Below are positions 43,955-52,291 of a stretch of DNA of 64,000 nucleotides, piece after piece. A model generated the notes under the pieces. That model did not search any database and was not told where the DNA came from. It saw only the letters and a program-made list of their open reading frames with translations. Position 1 is the first letter of the stretch, and each line of letters starts with the position of its first letter. Source of the DNA: Pseudomonas laurylsulfatiphila (GTDB taxonomy: Bacteria > Pseudomonadota > Gammaproteobacteria > Pseudomonadales > Pseudomonadaceae); NCBI RefSeq assembly GCF_002934665.1, contig NZ_NIRS01000008.1:270085-334084 (forward strand), written 5' to 3'. A program made the position numbers and the translations under genes.

Positions 43955-44390
43955 GCCCTCCCAGCGTGTAAGCGCAGGCGATCTCTATCGCGCAGCATTT
44001 GAGCGGCTGAAAACCAACGAGCCTCAACGCCTGCCCAAAGGCACCCAAGTCAGTCAAAACAATGTCGCCAAGGAAGCGGGAAGCGACCCATCGGCATTAA
44101 AAAAAGCTCGCTTTCCTACACTTGTCGCTGAAATTCAAAAATTTGTTGAAGAGCAACTTGGTGGTCGACCGGAGTCTGCGCATCAGGTAAGAGTATTGGC
44201 TCGTAAAAAGAACCGCAGCCTCCGTGAAAGAATGGAGTCGGTGATTCAGCAACGCGATCACCTTGCCAGCCTATTGACCGAGGCTGACGCCACCATTCTT
44301 GAGTTGCTGGATCGCGTTGCCGAATTGGAGCGTACGCTTCCGAGACGGAGCGTTGTGCCACTGGGGCAGTGGAAGAAAGATCAACAGTGA
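43926..44390 (+). CDS. Small helical protein, fourth gene of the recombinase module
   Basis: This 154-residue basic protein has an HTH-like region (about residues 35-70, SQNNVAKEAGSDPSALKKAR) and a C-terminal coiled coil (about 95-140, LRERMESVIQQRDHLASLL then ILELLDRVAELE). I chose the ATG at 43926 over the one six codons earlier; either lies inside the end of recombinase 3. Small HTH/coiled-coil proteins accompany recombinases in Tn554 (TnpC) and in gamma-mobile-trio elements (GmtX), where they act as accessory factors. Homology to either is not proven here. Confidence 0.72.
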   Translation: MSLTKPPQSEPSQRVSAGDLYRAAFERLKTNEPQRLPKGTQVSQNNVAKEAGSDPSALKKARFPTLVAEIQKFVEEQLGGRPESAHQVRVLARKKNRSLRERMESVIQQRDHLASLLTEADATILELLDRVAELERTLPRRSVVPLGQWKKDQQ

Positions 44391-44490
44391 ACACTCGGTT
44401 CTTAGGGTGAGCTGGGCAGACACTTGTTTTTGTCTTGGAGGGGGGGCGCTATTGGTTACCAGGGCAGCTTTTCAAGCGAAGGGGGTCAGA

Positions 44491-44712
44491 ATGCTCGTTT
44501 TGGAAAAAATACGTCAGCACTTAGAGCAAGATATGCGTGCAGGAACACATCTGGCAGGTGGTTTGAAAGTGGCACGGCGTTCTTTTTCAAACAATGGGGG
44601 ACGTAGGGGTGAGGATAATATTCGTCGATCCAAGAAAGCGAATGGCCGCGAGTACAGAGGTAAGACTTGGGACGAAATGCCTATCAACATCATAGGCGCG
44701 TCACCTCAGTAA
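44491..44712 (+). CDS. Possible small hypothetical protein
   Basis: A 73-residue reading frame starts at the ATG after AAGGGGG and lies 100 bp past the recombinase module in the same direction. The product is basic and hydrophilic (LEKIRQHLEQDMRAGTHLAG, then RRSKKANGREY). I recognise no family. It is short and could be chance. Confidence 0.3.
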   Translation: MLVLEKIRQHLEQDMRAGTHLAGGLKVARRSFSNNGGRRGEDNIRRSKKANGREYRGKTWDEMPINIIGASPQ

Positions 44713-44783
44713 AAATATCGACAAAGCGCGCACCAAATGCAGCATCTGTTGATCTAGTGCTCAGGATGTCAAACAGTCCAAAT

Positions 44784-45011
44784 CTATTGGCAATCAACCC
44801 ATAGCTCTGCAGCAAGAATGACTTCGGTCATCGCCTGTTCAAAGCTACACCAAGGTCCCTTGAGTTGCAGGGCAACCTCGGGCGTTGCTGACCCTTCCCG
44901 CTCCCAGAGAACTACGGCGCTCTCAGGAATACCAACATCCGACCACTTCCAATTGAGTTTAATAATGAGTTCACGATGCCGATACTGATGCCTGACAGGC
45001 TGACTTTTCAT
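44784..45011 (-). CDS. Hypothetical protein, coupled to the gene upstream
   Basis: This 75-residue acidic-ended protein contains LIIKLNWKWSDVGIPESAVV and ends ILAAELWVDCQ. Its ATG overlaps the stop of the 69-residue frame upstream as ATGA, which supports both being real and translationally coupled. I recognise no domain. Paired small genes next to recombinases can be toxin-antitoxin or accessory genes, but nothing here shows that. Confidence 0.45.
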   Translation of the reverse strand: MKSQPVRHQYRHRELIIKLNWKWSDVGIPESAVVLWEREGSATPEVALQLKGPWCSFEQAMTEVILAAELWVDCQ

Positions 45012-45217
45012 GCCCTTTTAAGCGGCTTAGCGGGAGGCCCAAGACGCACTTTTCGTGTCATTGAATTGAGTAGATTCCTAGCAGCGACCGTATCGAACCA
45101 TTCGGGCTCGTGTGCCGCTTCGCACGTAAGCTCAGATTCGCCATTCTCATACGTAAGCTTTCGCCGTTCTTTCGGCTCGACCTGCTCAACCGCCTGTGGC
45201 GCATTGCTGACACCCAT
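45008..45217 (-). CDS. Hypothetical protein, first of a coupled small pair
   Basis: This 69-residue hydrophilic protein starts at the ATG at 45217 with GGGGGG a few bases upstream. It is rich in Glu, Lys and Arg (VEQVEPKERRKLTYENGESE). Its stop overlaps the next start by 4 bp. No family is recognised. Confidence 0.42.
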   Translation of the reverse strand: MGVSNAPQAVEQVEPKERRKLTYENGESELTCEAAHEPEWFDTVAARNLLNSMTRKVRLGPPAKPLKRA

Positions 45218-46152
45218 CACATCCCCCCATTAACCGGCGCATCCTCGAAATACAACTTGAGTCTGAGAACTCGTGCCACTTTAAGAACTGTTGAAAGCTT
45301 TGGATCTGCGTCAATGGTAGCAGCCTAAACAGTGTTGCTCACCAAATTCCAATATCTCGAAACAGCTTGGTAAATCCTTCCGTGCGGACTATAGCACCCA
45401 TCGCCCCAGCTAGAAGTCTAGAGTTATTTTCACGCATACAACTCTGCATTGAAGGGCATCCGCCCTGACCAACTGCGGCCACTCAGCTTTCTCTGAAACA
45501 ACTGGCCGGGCGAACAACGAGAACGTTACTCGCCTTTTTCATCCATGTCCTCATCGCTTTTCTAACTTATTTACTCCCCTAGCCATCTTCTTCTGCCATA
45601 GAGCGGTTGGAAATTTCGTGTTCGAAAATGCCTGATGACCTTTGGCTTGACCACCACCTCCGGTGCTCGGACTTCAAATAGATCAGTATTTTCCTAAGCT
45701 ACGGCTCTGCCCCCCGCATCGATGATCACATTGATTGTGGATTCAATACGCATCAAACCGAGCAGGCCATGAGTCGAACGAACGCAGCGGTGCCCGCTCA
45801 TGATCTCCGTACCCATCAACTACAGGGCCATGCCGGCTTCATCGGCGATGAAAACACGTCTTCCAGTTGAGGCCATTTCAGGCATTTATTATTTAGCGAG
45901 TGGCACAGCACGATCAGACGACCCTTTAAGGCCAGCATGAGCGGCACTGAGCCTGTTGTTGAGGCATCAATACGAATGAACTCGATCGACCAATATAACA
46001 GTGCGCCCCCCTCCCCCAAAAATGCAACAATTTGTGCGGGTAGTTCAATGAGTCTCGCGGGCGCGACGGGCAATAACAACTACGTGACAAGTGGTTCTCA
46101 CCTGTCCGTAACGAGGCCTCAGCGGCCTCTCAGCCTAAGCAATCAAATCAAA
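45218..46152. other. Gene-free stretch
   Basis: No intact gene is visible in these 935 bp. Minus-strand sequence around 45,780-45,960 can be read across a frameshift (QLEDVF then IADEAGMAL), which hints at a decayed gene I cannot identify. Confidence 0.4.
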
Positions 46153-46179
46153 CGGCTGCTTGCAATCCGCAAACAGCCG
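46153..46179 (-). terminator. Probable terminator of the DUF1254 gene
   Basis: On the minus strand CGGCTGTTTGC and GCAAGCAGCCG form an 11-bp stem with one mismatch and a 5-base loop, followed by a T-rich stretch. It lies about 10 bp past the stop of the lipoprotein gene. Confidence 0.5.
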
Positions 46180-46189
46180 CAAGTTCGCG

Positions 46190-47668
46190 TTACTTCGATG
46201 CCACCACTGCCGGCGGCTGCCAGCTACCGCTACCGGCGGGAAGAATCGAAGGCGCCGTGGCCTTCGGCCAGTAGAGGCGCATCACCAGAAAGACCGTGTC
46301 GTCGGGCGCGGGCAACCAGTTGGCTTCCTTAGCCTTGCCGGGGGAGTCTTTCTGAATGTACAGCGTCAGTGAACCATCCGTGTTTTTCTTCATCGCCGAC
46401 AGCATCGGCGAGTTGATCAGGTAACGGTTGAGCGGATTTTTGATCAGCAGCTGGCTCTTGCCGTCGTACATGGTCACCGACCAGAAGGCATTGACTGGCG
46501 GCAGTTTGCCGGCCGGGAAAGTCAGCGTGTAGTTGCGCTTGCTGGTATCCAGCGTCTGGCCAGTGCCGTCGGTGCGCGTGTTGGGATACATCGCCTCTAC
46601 GGCATCGTTGCCGTAGAGACCGCCTTTCGCGGCACCGGCACGCTTCAACCAGTCGGCCTTGTAGAACGTTTGGTCGCCGAAGTACGCGCCGACGTTCCAG
46701 CCGTTGATTATCTTCGTCCCACTCGCGAGGAACTTGTCGACCTTCTGGTCACCGGCCTTCATCCCGAGCAGGACCACGGCCTTGTGCTCGAGCGAGAGAT
46801 CCTTAAATTCGAAGGTGCGACCGGGTCCCACCCCGATGCTCGCCAGCTTGGCCCGGATCTCCTGGTCGTCAGCCGATGGCGGCACATACTCCATCGCGGC
46901 CGACAGGTACTCGAAGAAGTTGGCCTTGATGCCTTCCGTCGTAGCCGGGACAAAATCAATCTTCGGCGCAGCCGGTGGCGCGGGTTGATGGAGGAAGGCG
47001 GACAGCGGCTGGACCTTGTAGCCCGCTTGCACCTTCTCGACATTCGGCATGTCCTTGGCGTTGTAGAGCTGAGTCCGAATGGCGCTCACGGCGAAGGGAG
47101 TGGTCGAGGTGAAGACTTTTTTGATACCGGGAGGGGGCACGCCTTTCCAGTCGGGACCGACCACCATGTAGTCGCCTGGCTCGTTGCCGGTGGTACGGCT
47201 GCCGATGTAACCATAGTTGTAAGTGTTGCCGTCGATCATCTGCACCGAGTAGTAACGCCGCTTGTCCACTGCCGGCACCGAGATCACCATCGGCTCCGCG
47301 CGCAGGTCCAGCCAGACAAACGAATAAGGGGTGTCGCTGTTCGGAGTGATGATGGCAGTGTCTTGGTAGGTGAAGACGCGAGGTTCGTTCTTGATCTGGT
47401 TAAACGGTGCCTTGTATTGCGGGCCGCCCTTGTCCACGGCATATTCGTACATCACGGCGTAGTTCATGACCAGTGGCAAGCCGTAAATAAAGCCTTCTTC
47501 GGCGATCGCCTTGGTTTGCTCCAGATTCGGCGCGGTAATACCCTTGGCCACATCGGCCTTGTCGGCCTGCGTGATCGGATCCGTCTTGCTCGCACATCCT
47601 ACGAAAAGCGTTGAACCTACGACGAGTGTCGCAGCCATTATCCAGCCCCAGTTAGACTTCCTGTTCAT
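46190..47668 (-). CDS. DUF1254/DUF1214 lipoprotein
   Basis: This 492-residue protein has a lipoprotein signal (MAATLVVGSTLFVGC, cleavage before Cys) and the two linked domains of the family. DUF1254 covers about residues 45-190 (EEGFIYGLPLVMNYAVMYEY, then TPNSDTPYSFVWLDLRAEP). DUF1214 lies near the C terminus (KLPPVNAFWSVTMYDG, then YIQKDSPG). The ATG at 47668 has GAGGTG just upstream. The biochemical role of the family is unknown to me. Its GC content is higher than its surroundings, so it may have arrived separately. Confidence 0.85.
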   Translation of the reverse strand: MNRKSNWGWIMAATLVVGSTLFVGCASKTDPITQADKADVAKGITAPNLEQTKAIAEEGFIYGLPLVMNYAVMYEYAVDKGGPQYKAPFNQIKNEPRVFTYQDTAIITPNSDTPYSFVWLDLRAEPMVISVPAVDKRRYYSVQMIDGNTYNYGYIGSRTTGNEPGDYMVVGPDWKGVPPPGIKKVFTSTTPFAVSAIRTQLYNAKDMPNVEKVQAGYKVQPLSAFLHQPAPPAAPKIDFVPATTEGIKANFFEYLSAAMEYVPPSADDQEIRAKLASIGVGPGRTFEFKDLSLEHKAVVLLGMKAGDQKVDKFLASGTKIINGWNVGAYFGDQTFYKADWLKRAGAAKGGLYGNDAVEAMYPNTRTDGTGQTLDTSKRNYTLTFPAGKLPPVNAFWSVTMYDGKSQLLIKNPLNRYLINSPMLSAMKKNTDGSLTLYIQKDSPGKAKEANWLPAPDDTVFLVMRLYWPKATAPSILPAGSGSWQPPAVVASK

Positions 47669-47924
47669 TTTCACCTCATTAGCCATATGCGAATTGCTGT
47701 CGTGAGGAGTCACGTGGTTACGGCTTCGCTTGTTGAAATGTTTATTTTTTTAGCGCAACGCGGCTTGTATCTGGCCTATCTTAATGCGCCCAGTTTTTAA
47801 TATAGAAGAGTCTACGAAGCCCGAAGCGATTCGCACCGACTAAAGTTGCGCAAAAGCCCCAAGTAACCTTAACCGCCTTGCGGCACCACTTGGGCATCAC
47901 TGCCAGAACCTTCGATGTAAACGT
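47669..47924. promoter_or_regulatory. Upstream region of the DUF1254 gene
   Basis: AT-rich sequence that should contain the promoter. No clear -35/-10 pair or operator could be fixed. Confidence 0.3.
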
Positions 47925-48150
47925 TCATGTCTTTACCCAGGGACGGATCAATCGGCTGGCCAGATGCTCTAGATCGGCAGTGAAAGCCTTGAAGGTTTGA
48001 ACGGCCTCCTTTAGCAAAGTCTGCAGGAACGGCCACCACAAGAAAACGGGAGCCAATATCAATGCCGAATGCACGGTCATGAATAACTGGTAGCCCGCGT
48101 CGTTTGAGCCAAACCCGTTCATGGACACCTCCAGTCAAGGGATGAGCTAG
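47925..48150 (-). pseudogene. IS110-family transposase, N-terminal remnant
   Basis: Two overlapping minus-strand frames together give the start of an IS110/IS1111 transposase. One frame reads RAFGIDIGSRFLVVAVPADF, including the first catalytic Asp of the RuvC-like domain. The other continues VQTFKAFTADLEHLASRLI. A frameshift joins them and the rest of the transposase is absent, so it is a dead fragment. Confidence 0.7.
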
Positions 48151-48349
48151 ACAGGGACTCGGATCACTCCCCCTCCTAAACGGGGTCACGAAACGCACCA
48201 CTACTAACGGATCTGCAGCTTCCCCTAGATCAAGTTTTTTTGACGGGGACTCAGCCTCAAAAAAACCAGCGACCACTGTCCATCGGGATCAGTGTAGTTC
48301 GTAAAGTATCTAGACCAGTGGGTCGCAGTACGCCGGGGAGGCAGTTTAA

Positions 48350-48605
48350 AATCTCGACTTTTCCCGTTCGAGGCGGGCAATCCGGGCTTCAAGCTGCTAG
48401 ATTTTCTGCTGTTCCGGTATCTGCGTTTTGCTCTGCGGGGTGACGCCTGGGCGTTCCTTCTGAATCTGATCACCCCAACGGCGGAGGGCCGACTCGCCGA
48501 CACCGAGTGAAGGCTGGCGTCCATGAAGCTGTAGTTTTGCTTAAGCACGAGTTCAGCAGCCTCACGTTCGAACTCAGCAGAAAAGGAACAGCGTTGGTTG
48601 GTCAT
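48350..48605 (-). pseudogene. IS3-family OrfA remnant
   Basis: The frame starting at 48605 (MTNQRCSFSAEFEREAAELV) is the HTH start of an IS3 OrfA. After about 40 residues the match moves to another frame: GESALRRWGDQIQKERPGVT and, past a stop, QLEARIARLEREKS. It has at least one frameshift and one stop. OrfB does not follow. Confidence 0.75.
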
Positions 48606-48838
48606 CTGACACCTCGATCTGGCGTGCGTTCTCGACTAAATAGATGTCCGGTTTCGTCGACCACTACAGTTTCGGTGGCGCACTGTTGAGCAGCCAGGAC
48701 AACGGCCAATACTGGCGGGGCGCCACGCTGTCGAGCGCTACCGACCTGTATACAGAAAGCACTTCCCTTACTCACAACACACAGCATGTTAAATTTTAAA
48801 TTGATAAAAATATTTGCACCTCATTAAGTCTTTCGGCA

Positions 48839-49702
48839 TTAAATATTCGTTGCCGGACGCCTCTCCTGCTCCACGACTGATAGCGACGTACTTTTCTTAC
48901 GCAATACATTCCAAGGAACATCTGTTTCCAGACTAAAAATTGCCAAATAATTCTCACTAGACCACTCCACAAACCGTTGAGGATCGAGCATTTTATCTAA
49001 ATACTTTACCTCATAGTGCAAATGCGGGCCAGTGCTCTTCCCAGTATTTCCACTCTTACCAATTAAATCTCCTTTAGAGACAAACTCACCGGGCAGAACT
49101 TCAACTTCGTTTAAGTGCGCGTACAGTGTTGTGAAACCCTGGGCATGTCTAATGACTACATATTTGCCGTATCCCGAACTGCTAGATCGGGCAGCAGTAA
49201 TGACTATGCCATTGGCAGTGCTATGCACCGGCGTACCGATCCGGACACTGAAGTCAATGCCATTGTGGGCCCGTATTTTTTTCTGTACCGGGTGAAGACG
49301 CTGCCCAAATGTTGAACTTATCCTCCGATATTCTAGCAATGGCGTACCATTTGGTACCACTCGTAACATTCGGTCCAGTTCATCCACCGGGACACCTACA
49401 GGGCGCTTGCCAGCCATTTTTTTCTCCGGTGCCAGCTGGATAATCCCACGAGATACCCACCCACTTCTTTCCAATCTACTTTCAATCCGTGCTAACTCGA
49501 GCTCTTGGGCGTTAGAATAATACCCTGAAGAGTTATCACTGAGCTCATAGTTTGAATCGGTGTCAACAAAATCATCTGAATCAGCAATATACTGCTGAAA
49601 TAACGGAGCAGCACACACAGGCGAGACATTTAACACCAAAATCCAACCACCAAATAAAACAATCGACCATCTAATTAACCGCACCCACCATAAAACACCC
49701 AT
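48839..49702 (-). CDS. M23-family metallopeptidase
   Basis: This 287-residue protein has an N-terminal signal/anchor helix (about residues 8-30) and a C-terminal LytM/M23 domain. The zinc ligands are visible as HNGIDFS (first His and Asp), and HLHYE (last His). GNTGKSTGPHLHYEVKY is the usual motif. It would cut peptidoglycan cross-links or act as an amidase activator in the periplasm. There is no LysM domain. Codon use is AT-rich, unlike the core genome. Similar peptidases are common in conjugative elements, but no other conjugation gene is certain here. Confidence 0.82.
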   Translation of the reverse strand: MGVLWWVRLIRWSIVLFGGWILVLNVSPVCAAPLFQQYIADSDDFVDTDSNYELSDNSSGYYSNAQELELARIESRLERSGWVSRGIIQLAPEKKMAGKRPVGVPVDELDRMLRVVPNGTPLLEYRRISSTFGQRLHPVQKKIRAHNGIDFSVRIGTPVHSTANGIVITAARSSSSGYGKYVVIRHAQGFTTLYAHLNEVEVLPGEFVSKGDLIGKSGNTGKSTGPHLHYEVKYLDKMLDPQRFVEWSSENYLAIFSLETDVPWNVLRKKSTSLSVVEQERRPATNI

Positions 49703-50084
49703 ATATAGATACCGATATTAGAAAACACAAAACTTCATTAATGACTTCTTTAGTGATAGATTCCTTAACGCACACGTTTTCCATTCAAAGATCAGCTGCA
49801 AATCACAACGATTGAAGCTTCTATCAAGTCAGAGATCACCCCTGTTGACACCACACATCATAATAATTAGTTGCAAACGCACTCCGGAATGTTCGGATAT
49901 CGTTATCGACATTCGTTTTCGGAGTCCATGGTCACAATTTTAGAATCCACCTACAGCGGGAAAAGCCCGAATTTATTGTAAGGAAATCCCTCGAAGAGCA
50001 GACGATCTATGGCAGTTCATATGATCGCGATGCAAACCGAGACCAGCAGACAATTGTAAGCCACGACTTATTTGGTATGAAAAA
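49703..50084. other. Gene-free stretch with an imperfect inverted repeat
   Basis: No gene is seen. About 49,882-49,927 holds an imperfect inverted repeat (CTCCGGAATGTTCGG and ACATTCGTTTTCGGAG) that could be an IS end or operator. Confidence 0.35.
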
Positions 50085-50207
50085 ATGAATTCAGTAATTC
50101 CCTACACTGCCTTCAGTAAATCCATCGTGAGTACGATTGAGCTGGCAGGGACAATGGGTATTCCGCAGGCCTTGACGGCTGCCCGTCATACAGGATTGAC
50201 AGCATGA
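50085..50207 (+). CDS. Short frame overlapping the dsbC-like start
   Basis: A 40-codon frame (MNSVIPYTAFSKSIVSTIEL to ARHTGLTA) ends with TGA overlapping the dsbC-like ATG as ATGA. It could be a coupled leader peptide or the tail of a decayed gene. No family is recognised. Confidence 0.35.
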   Translation: MNSVIPYTAFSKSIVSTIELAGTMGIPQALTAARHTGLTA

Positions 50208-50932
50208 CTCGCCACTCTCAAATCCTCGGCACGCTTACACTCTGCCTCGTAGGAACCCTAGCCTACGCCGAGACGCCTGAGCAACTGATTCGTAATTCAC
50301 TCACAGCTGCTCAGCCGAACTTGCAGATTCAAATAGTGACAGAGAGTCCGCTGGCCGGACTTTACGAAGCACATTTATCGGCTGGACGGGTTCTGTACTT
50401 CAGTCCCGACGGACAATACATGCTGCAAGGTCATATGTTTCAGTTCTCGGAGAATCAGACAATCAACCTGACCGAACAAATCCAGAATCGTGCCATCGCT
50501 AAGGAGATCACTGCAGTCCCCCTGCAGGACATGGTCGTGTACTCACCCGCACAACCTAAAACCCACATCACCGTCTTTACAGATAGCGAGTGCGGTTATT
50601 GTCAGAAACTACATCAGGAAATTCCAGAACTCAACGCTGCTGGAGTTGAAGTGCGGTACATGGCTTTTCCCCGACAGGGCCCTGGTTCACCGGGCTATGA
50701 TGCGCTCGTCAACGTCTGGTGCGCTTCAGATCGCCAAGCCGCCATGAACCAAGTAAAGCGCCGTGAGAGTCTTCCGGTGGTCCAATGCGATAACCCGGTT
50801 AGCAAGCAATTTGCATTAGGGGATTTAATCGGCATCCAAGGAACTCCTGCGATAGTCCTGCCCAACGGCAAAATGATTCCGGGCTATCGGCCTGCGGCGG
50901 AATTGACCCGCTTAGCGTTGGCAGCAGAATAG
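50204..50932 (+). CDS. DsbC-family thiol:disulfide isomerase
   Basis: This 242-residue periplasmic protein has a signal peptide (about residues 1-22, GTLAYA), an N-terminal DsbC dimerisation domain (to about 95) and a thioredoxin domain with the active site CGYC (SECGYCQKLH, near 134) and the cis-proline loop GTPAIVLPNG near 221. An extra Cys pair (VWCASD, VVQCDN) is also as in DsbC. It would isomerise disulfides in exported proteins. The Cys-containing adhesin-like proteins of this island are plausible clients; that is inference. DsbC-like genes also occur in ICEs. Confidence 0.88.
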   Translation: MTRHSQILGTLTLCLVGTLAYAETPEQLIRNSLTAAQPNLQIQIVTESPLAGLYEAHLSAGRVLYFSPDGQYMLQGHMFQFSENQTINLTEQIQNRAIAKEITAVPLQDMVVYSPAQPKTHITVFTDSECGYCQKLHQEIPELNAAGVEVRYMAFPRQGPGSPGYDALVNVWCASDRQAAMNQVKRRESLPVVQCDNPVSKQFALGDLIGIQGTPAIVLPNGKMIPGYRPAAELTRLALAAE

Positions 50933-51103
50933 TGGTGCATTGCCTTTAACTCAAGCTCTCGGATTTGCCCGGGTATCCCAGCGGCATCAACGCCGCTAGG
51001 ATCGAAGTATCCGATAGTGGCTGGTGCAAGCATGCCCGCTACGGTATCTTTCGTCGTTTTGCCGCTCGTGAAAAATGCCAGAAAACATCAGTCCCATCGA
51101 CAC
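50933..51103. other. Gap after the dsbC-like gene
   Basis: A small hairpin, AGCGGCATCAACGCCGCT (about 50,980), is present without a T run. I see no gene. Confidence 0.3.
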
Positions 51104-51430
51104 TACTGATCAGGACGGCGTATCAATTCAAATAATTCGCTTCTGTGAAATAGCTTGCTCAGATCACCAAGCATCAGGCAACCCGACAAACGTGCCAGTT
51201 GCTGGATAGCTAGCCGCAAATCTCCCGCAATGGCCGTCGAAGTACATCCTCCATCTGAATGTCACAGCTCAGCAAATCAAAAAGCGTTCTACTCTGATTT
51301 ATTCGAACGCTTGCTCGCCATATTCGGCATATCGCAGATGTTCGAACCCCAACCCGCGGAGCGTCAAAACCAGCATATGCCGAGTCATGGTGTGGTCTTC
51401 AAGAATCAAGTTCTTGATATCGTACATCAT
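51104..51430 (-). pseudogene. Decayed receiver-only response regulator, RocR-receiver-like
   Basis: Minus-strand translation gives MMYDIKNLILEDHTMTRHML and LRGLGFEHLRYAEYGEQAFE, then a stop. In another frame it gives FDLLSCDIQMED with the phosphoacceptor Asp. After a gap of about 30 residues it gives LRLAIQQLARLSGCLMLGDL, ending FELIRRPDQ and TAG. These are the beta1, beta3 and C-terminal parts of a CheY-like receiver of the kind at the front of RocR-type proteins, without an EAL domain. Frameshift and deletion make it non-functional. It lies directly downstream of the LuxR-type regulator gene on the same strand. Confidence 0.7.
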
Positions 51431-51524
51431 TTGCCCCTCGCCCAAAACCCCACTCTTTTACTCTAGTTTCTAATGAGCTGATTAGAAAACCGACTACACT
51501 ACTTCGAGGAATCATCCCTTCTCA

Positions 51525-52151
51525 TCAAGAGCCACTTACTACTCTCATGCCGGCACGTTTAGCGAGCATAATCAGCTCCAGTAGATTTTCAGCTCGGAAC
51601 TTTTTAAGCAGACGCCGTTTATAGGTACTAATGGTCTTGTCGCTCAACACCATTCGTTCGGCGATTTCCTTGTTTCTTCTACCAGCGGTCAATTGCTCCA
51701 AGACTTGTCGCTCTCGAGAGGAGAGGTTTTTTAGTGTCTGACACTCGTCATCCAGATTGGGAGGGAATGCCTCAGACGGGAAGTATTTATAACCCGTTTG
51801 GGTTGCCCGCACCGCCTTCACCAGCTCCTCAAATTGTGCCGTTTTATATACATACCCATCGACCCCGGCCTTAATACAATCAGCAATTTGAAATCTTGAA
51901 CCTTGAGCAGTGAAAACAACAACACACGCAGGCGATGGCATCTTTTTTATTCGACGAATCAAAGTTATGGCATCAATTTTTTCAATAGTCATTTCCAGAA
52001 TAATTATATCCGGATGATAACGTTCTATACGCTCAAGCGCATCAGCACCATTATCGGCTTCAGCAATCACCTCAAAACCTTCTTGAGTGAGTAACATGCG
52101 AGTCGAAAAGCGAGTAATGGGGTGCTCGTCGACAATAAGTATTTTATTCAT
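51525..52151 (-). CDS. LuxR/NarL-type response regulator with Glu at the phosphoacceptor site
   Basis: This 208-residue protein has an N-terminal receiver domain (residues 1-118) and a C-terminal LuxR-type HTH (about 140-205, LSSRERQVLEQLTAGRRNKE). The receiver keeps the acidic pocket (VDEH), Thr81 and Lys103. The residue that should be the phosphorylated Asp is Glu53 (IIILEMTIEK, codon GAA). Such a change often mimics or abolishes phosphorylation. It follows the sensor kinase gene on the same strand after an adhesin pseudogene, so it belongs to the same signalling locus. GGAAAA is a weak ribosome site. Confidence 0.85.
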   Translation of the reverse strand: MNKILIVDEHPITRFSTRMLLTQEGFEVIAEADNGADALERIERYHPDIIILEMTIEKIDAITLIRRIKKMPSPACVVVFTAQGSRFQIADCIKAGVDGYVYKTAQFEELVKAVRATQTGYKYFPSEAFPPNLDDECQTLKNLSSRERQVLEQLTAGRRNKEIAERMVLSDKTISTYKRRLLKKFRAENLLELIMLAKRAGMRVVSGS

Positions 52152-52191
52152 TTTTTCCGATCCAGTTCAAACTGAGAGAGCACCCTGTCGC

Positions 52192-52228
52192 ACCCATTAG
52201 AGAATTCTTCACCAACCCTCTAATGGGT
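52192..52228. promoter_or_regulatory. Perfect dyad upstream of the Glu53 regulator gene
   Basis: ACCCATTAGAG and its exact complement (11 bp each) flank a 15-base centre about 40 bp before the start codon. No T run follows on either strand, so it looks like an operator or RNA hairpin rather than a terminator. Confidence 0.5.
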
Positions 52229-52291
52229 ACGAGGAATACATGCTGAAGTTACCTTATGCTCAAACCACCTTACGCCCAGCCAACCCCGAAT

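Noticed and set aside
51155..51466. A 103-codon plus-strand frame after the dsbC-like gene
   Set aside because: It has no ribosome site or domain. The opposite strand carries recognisable receiver-domain pieces.
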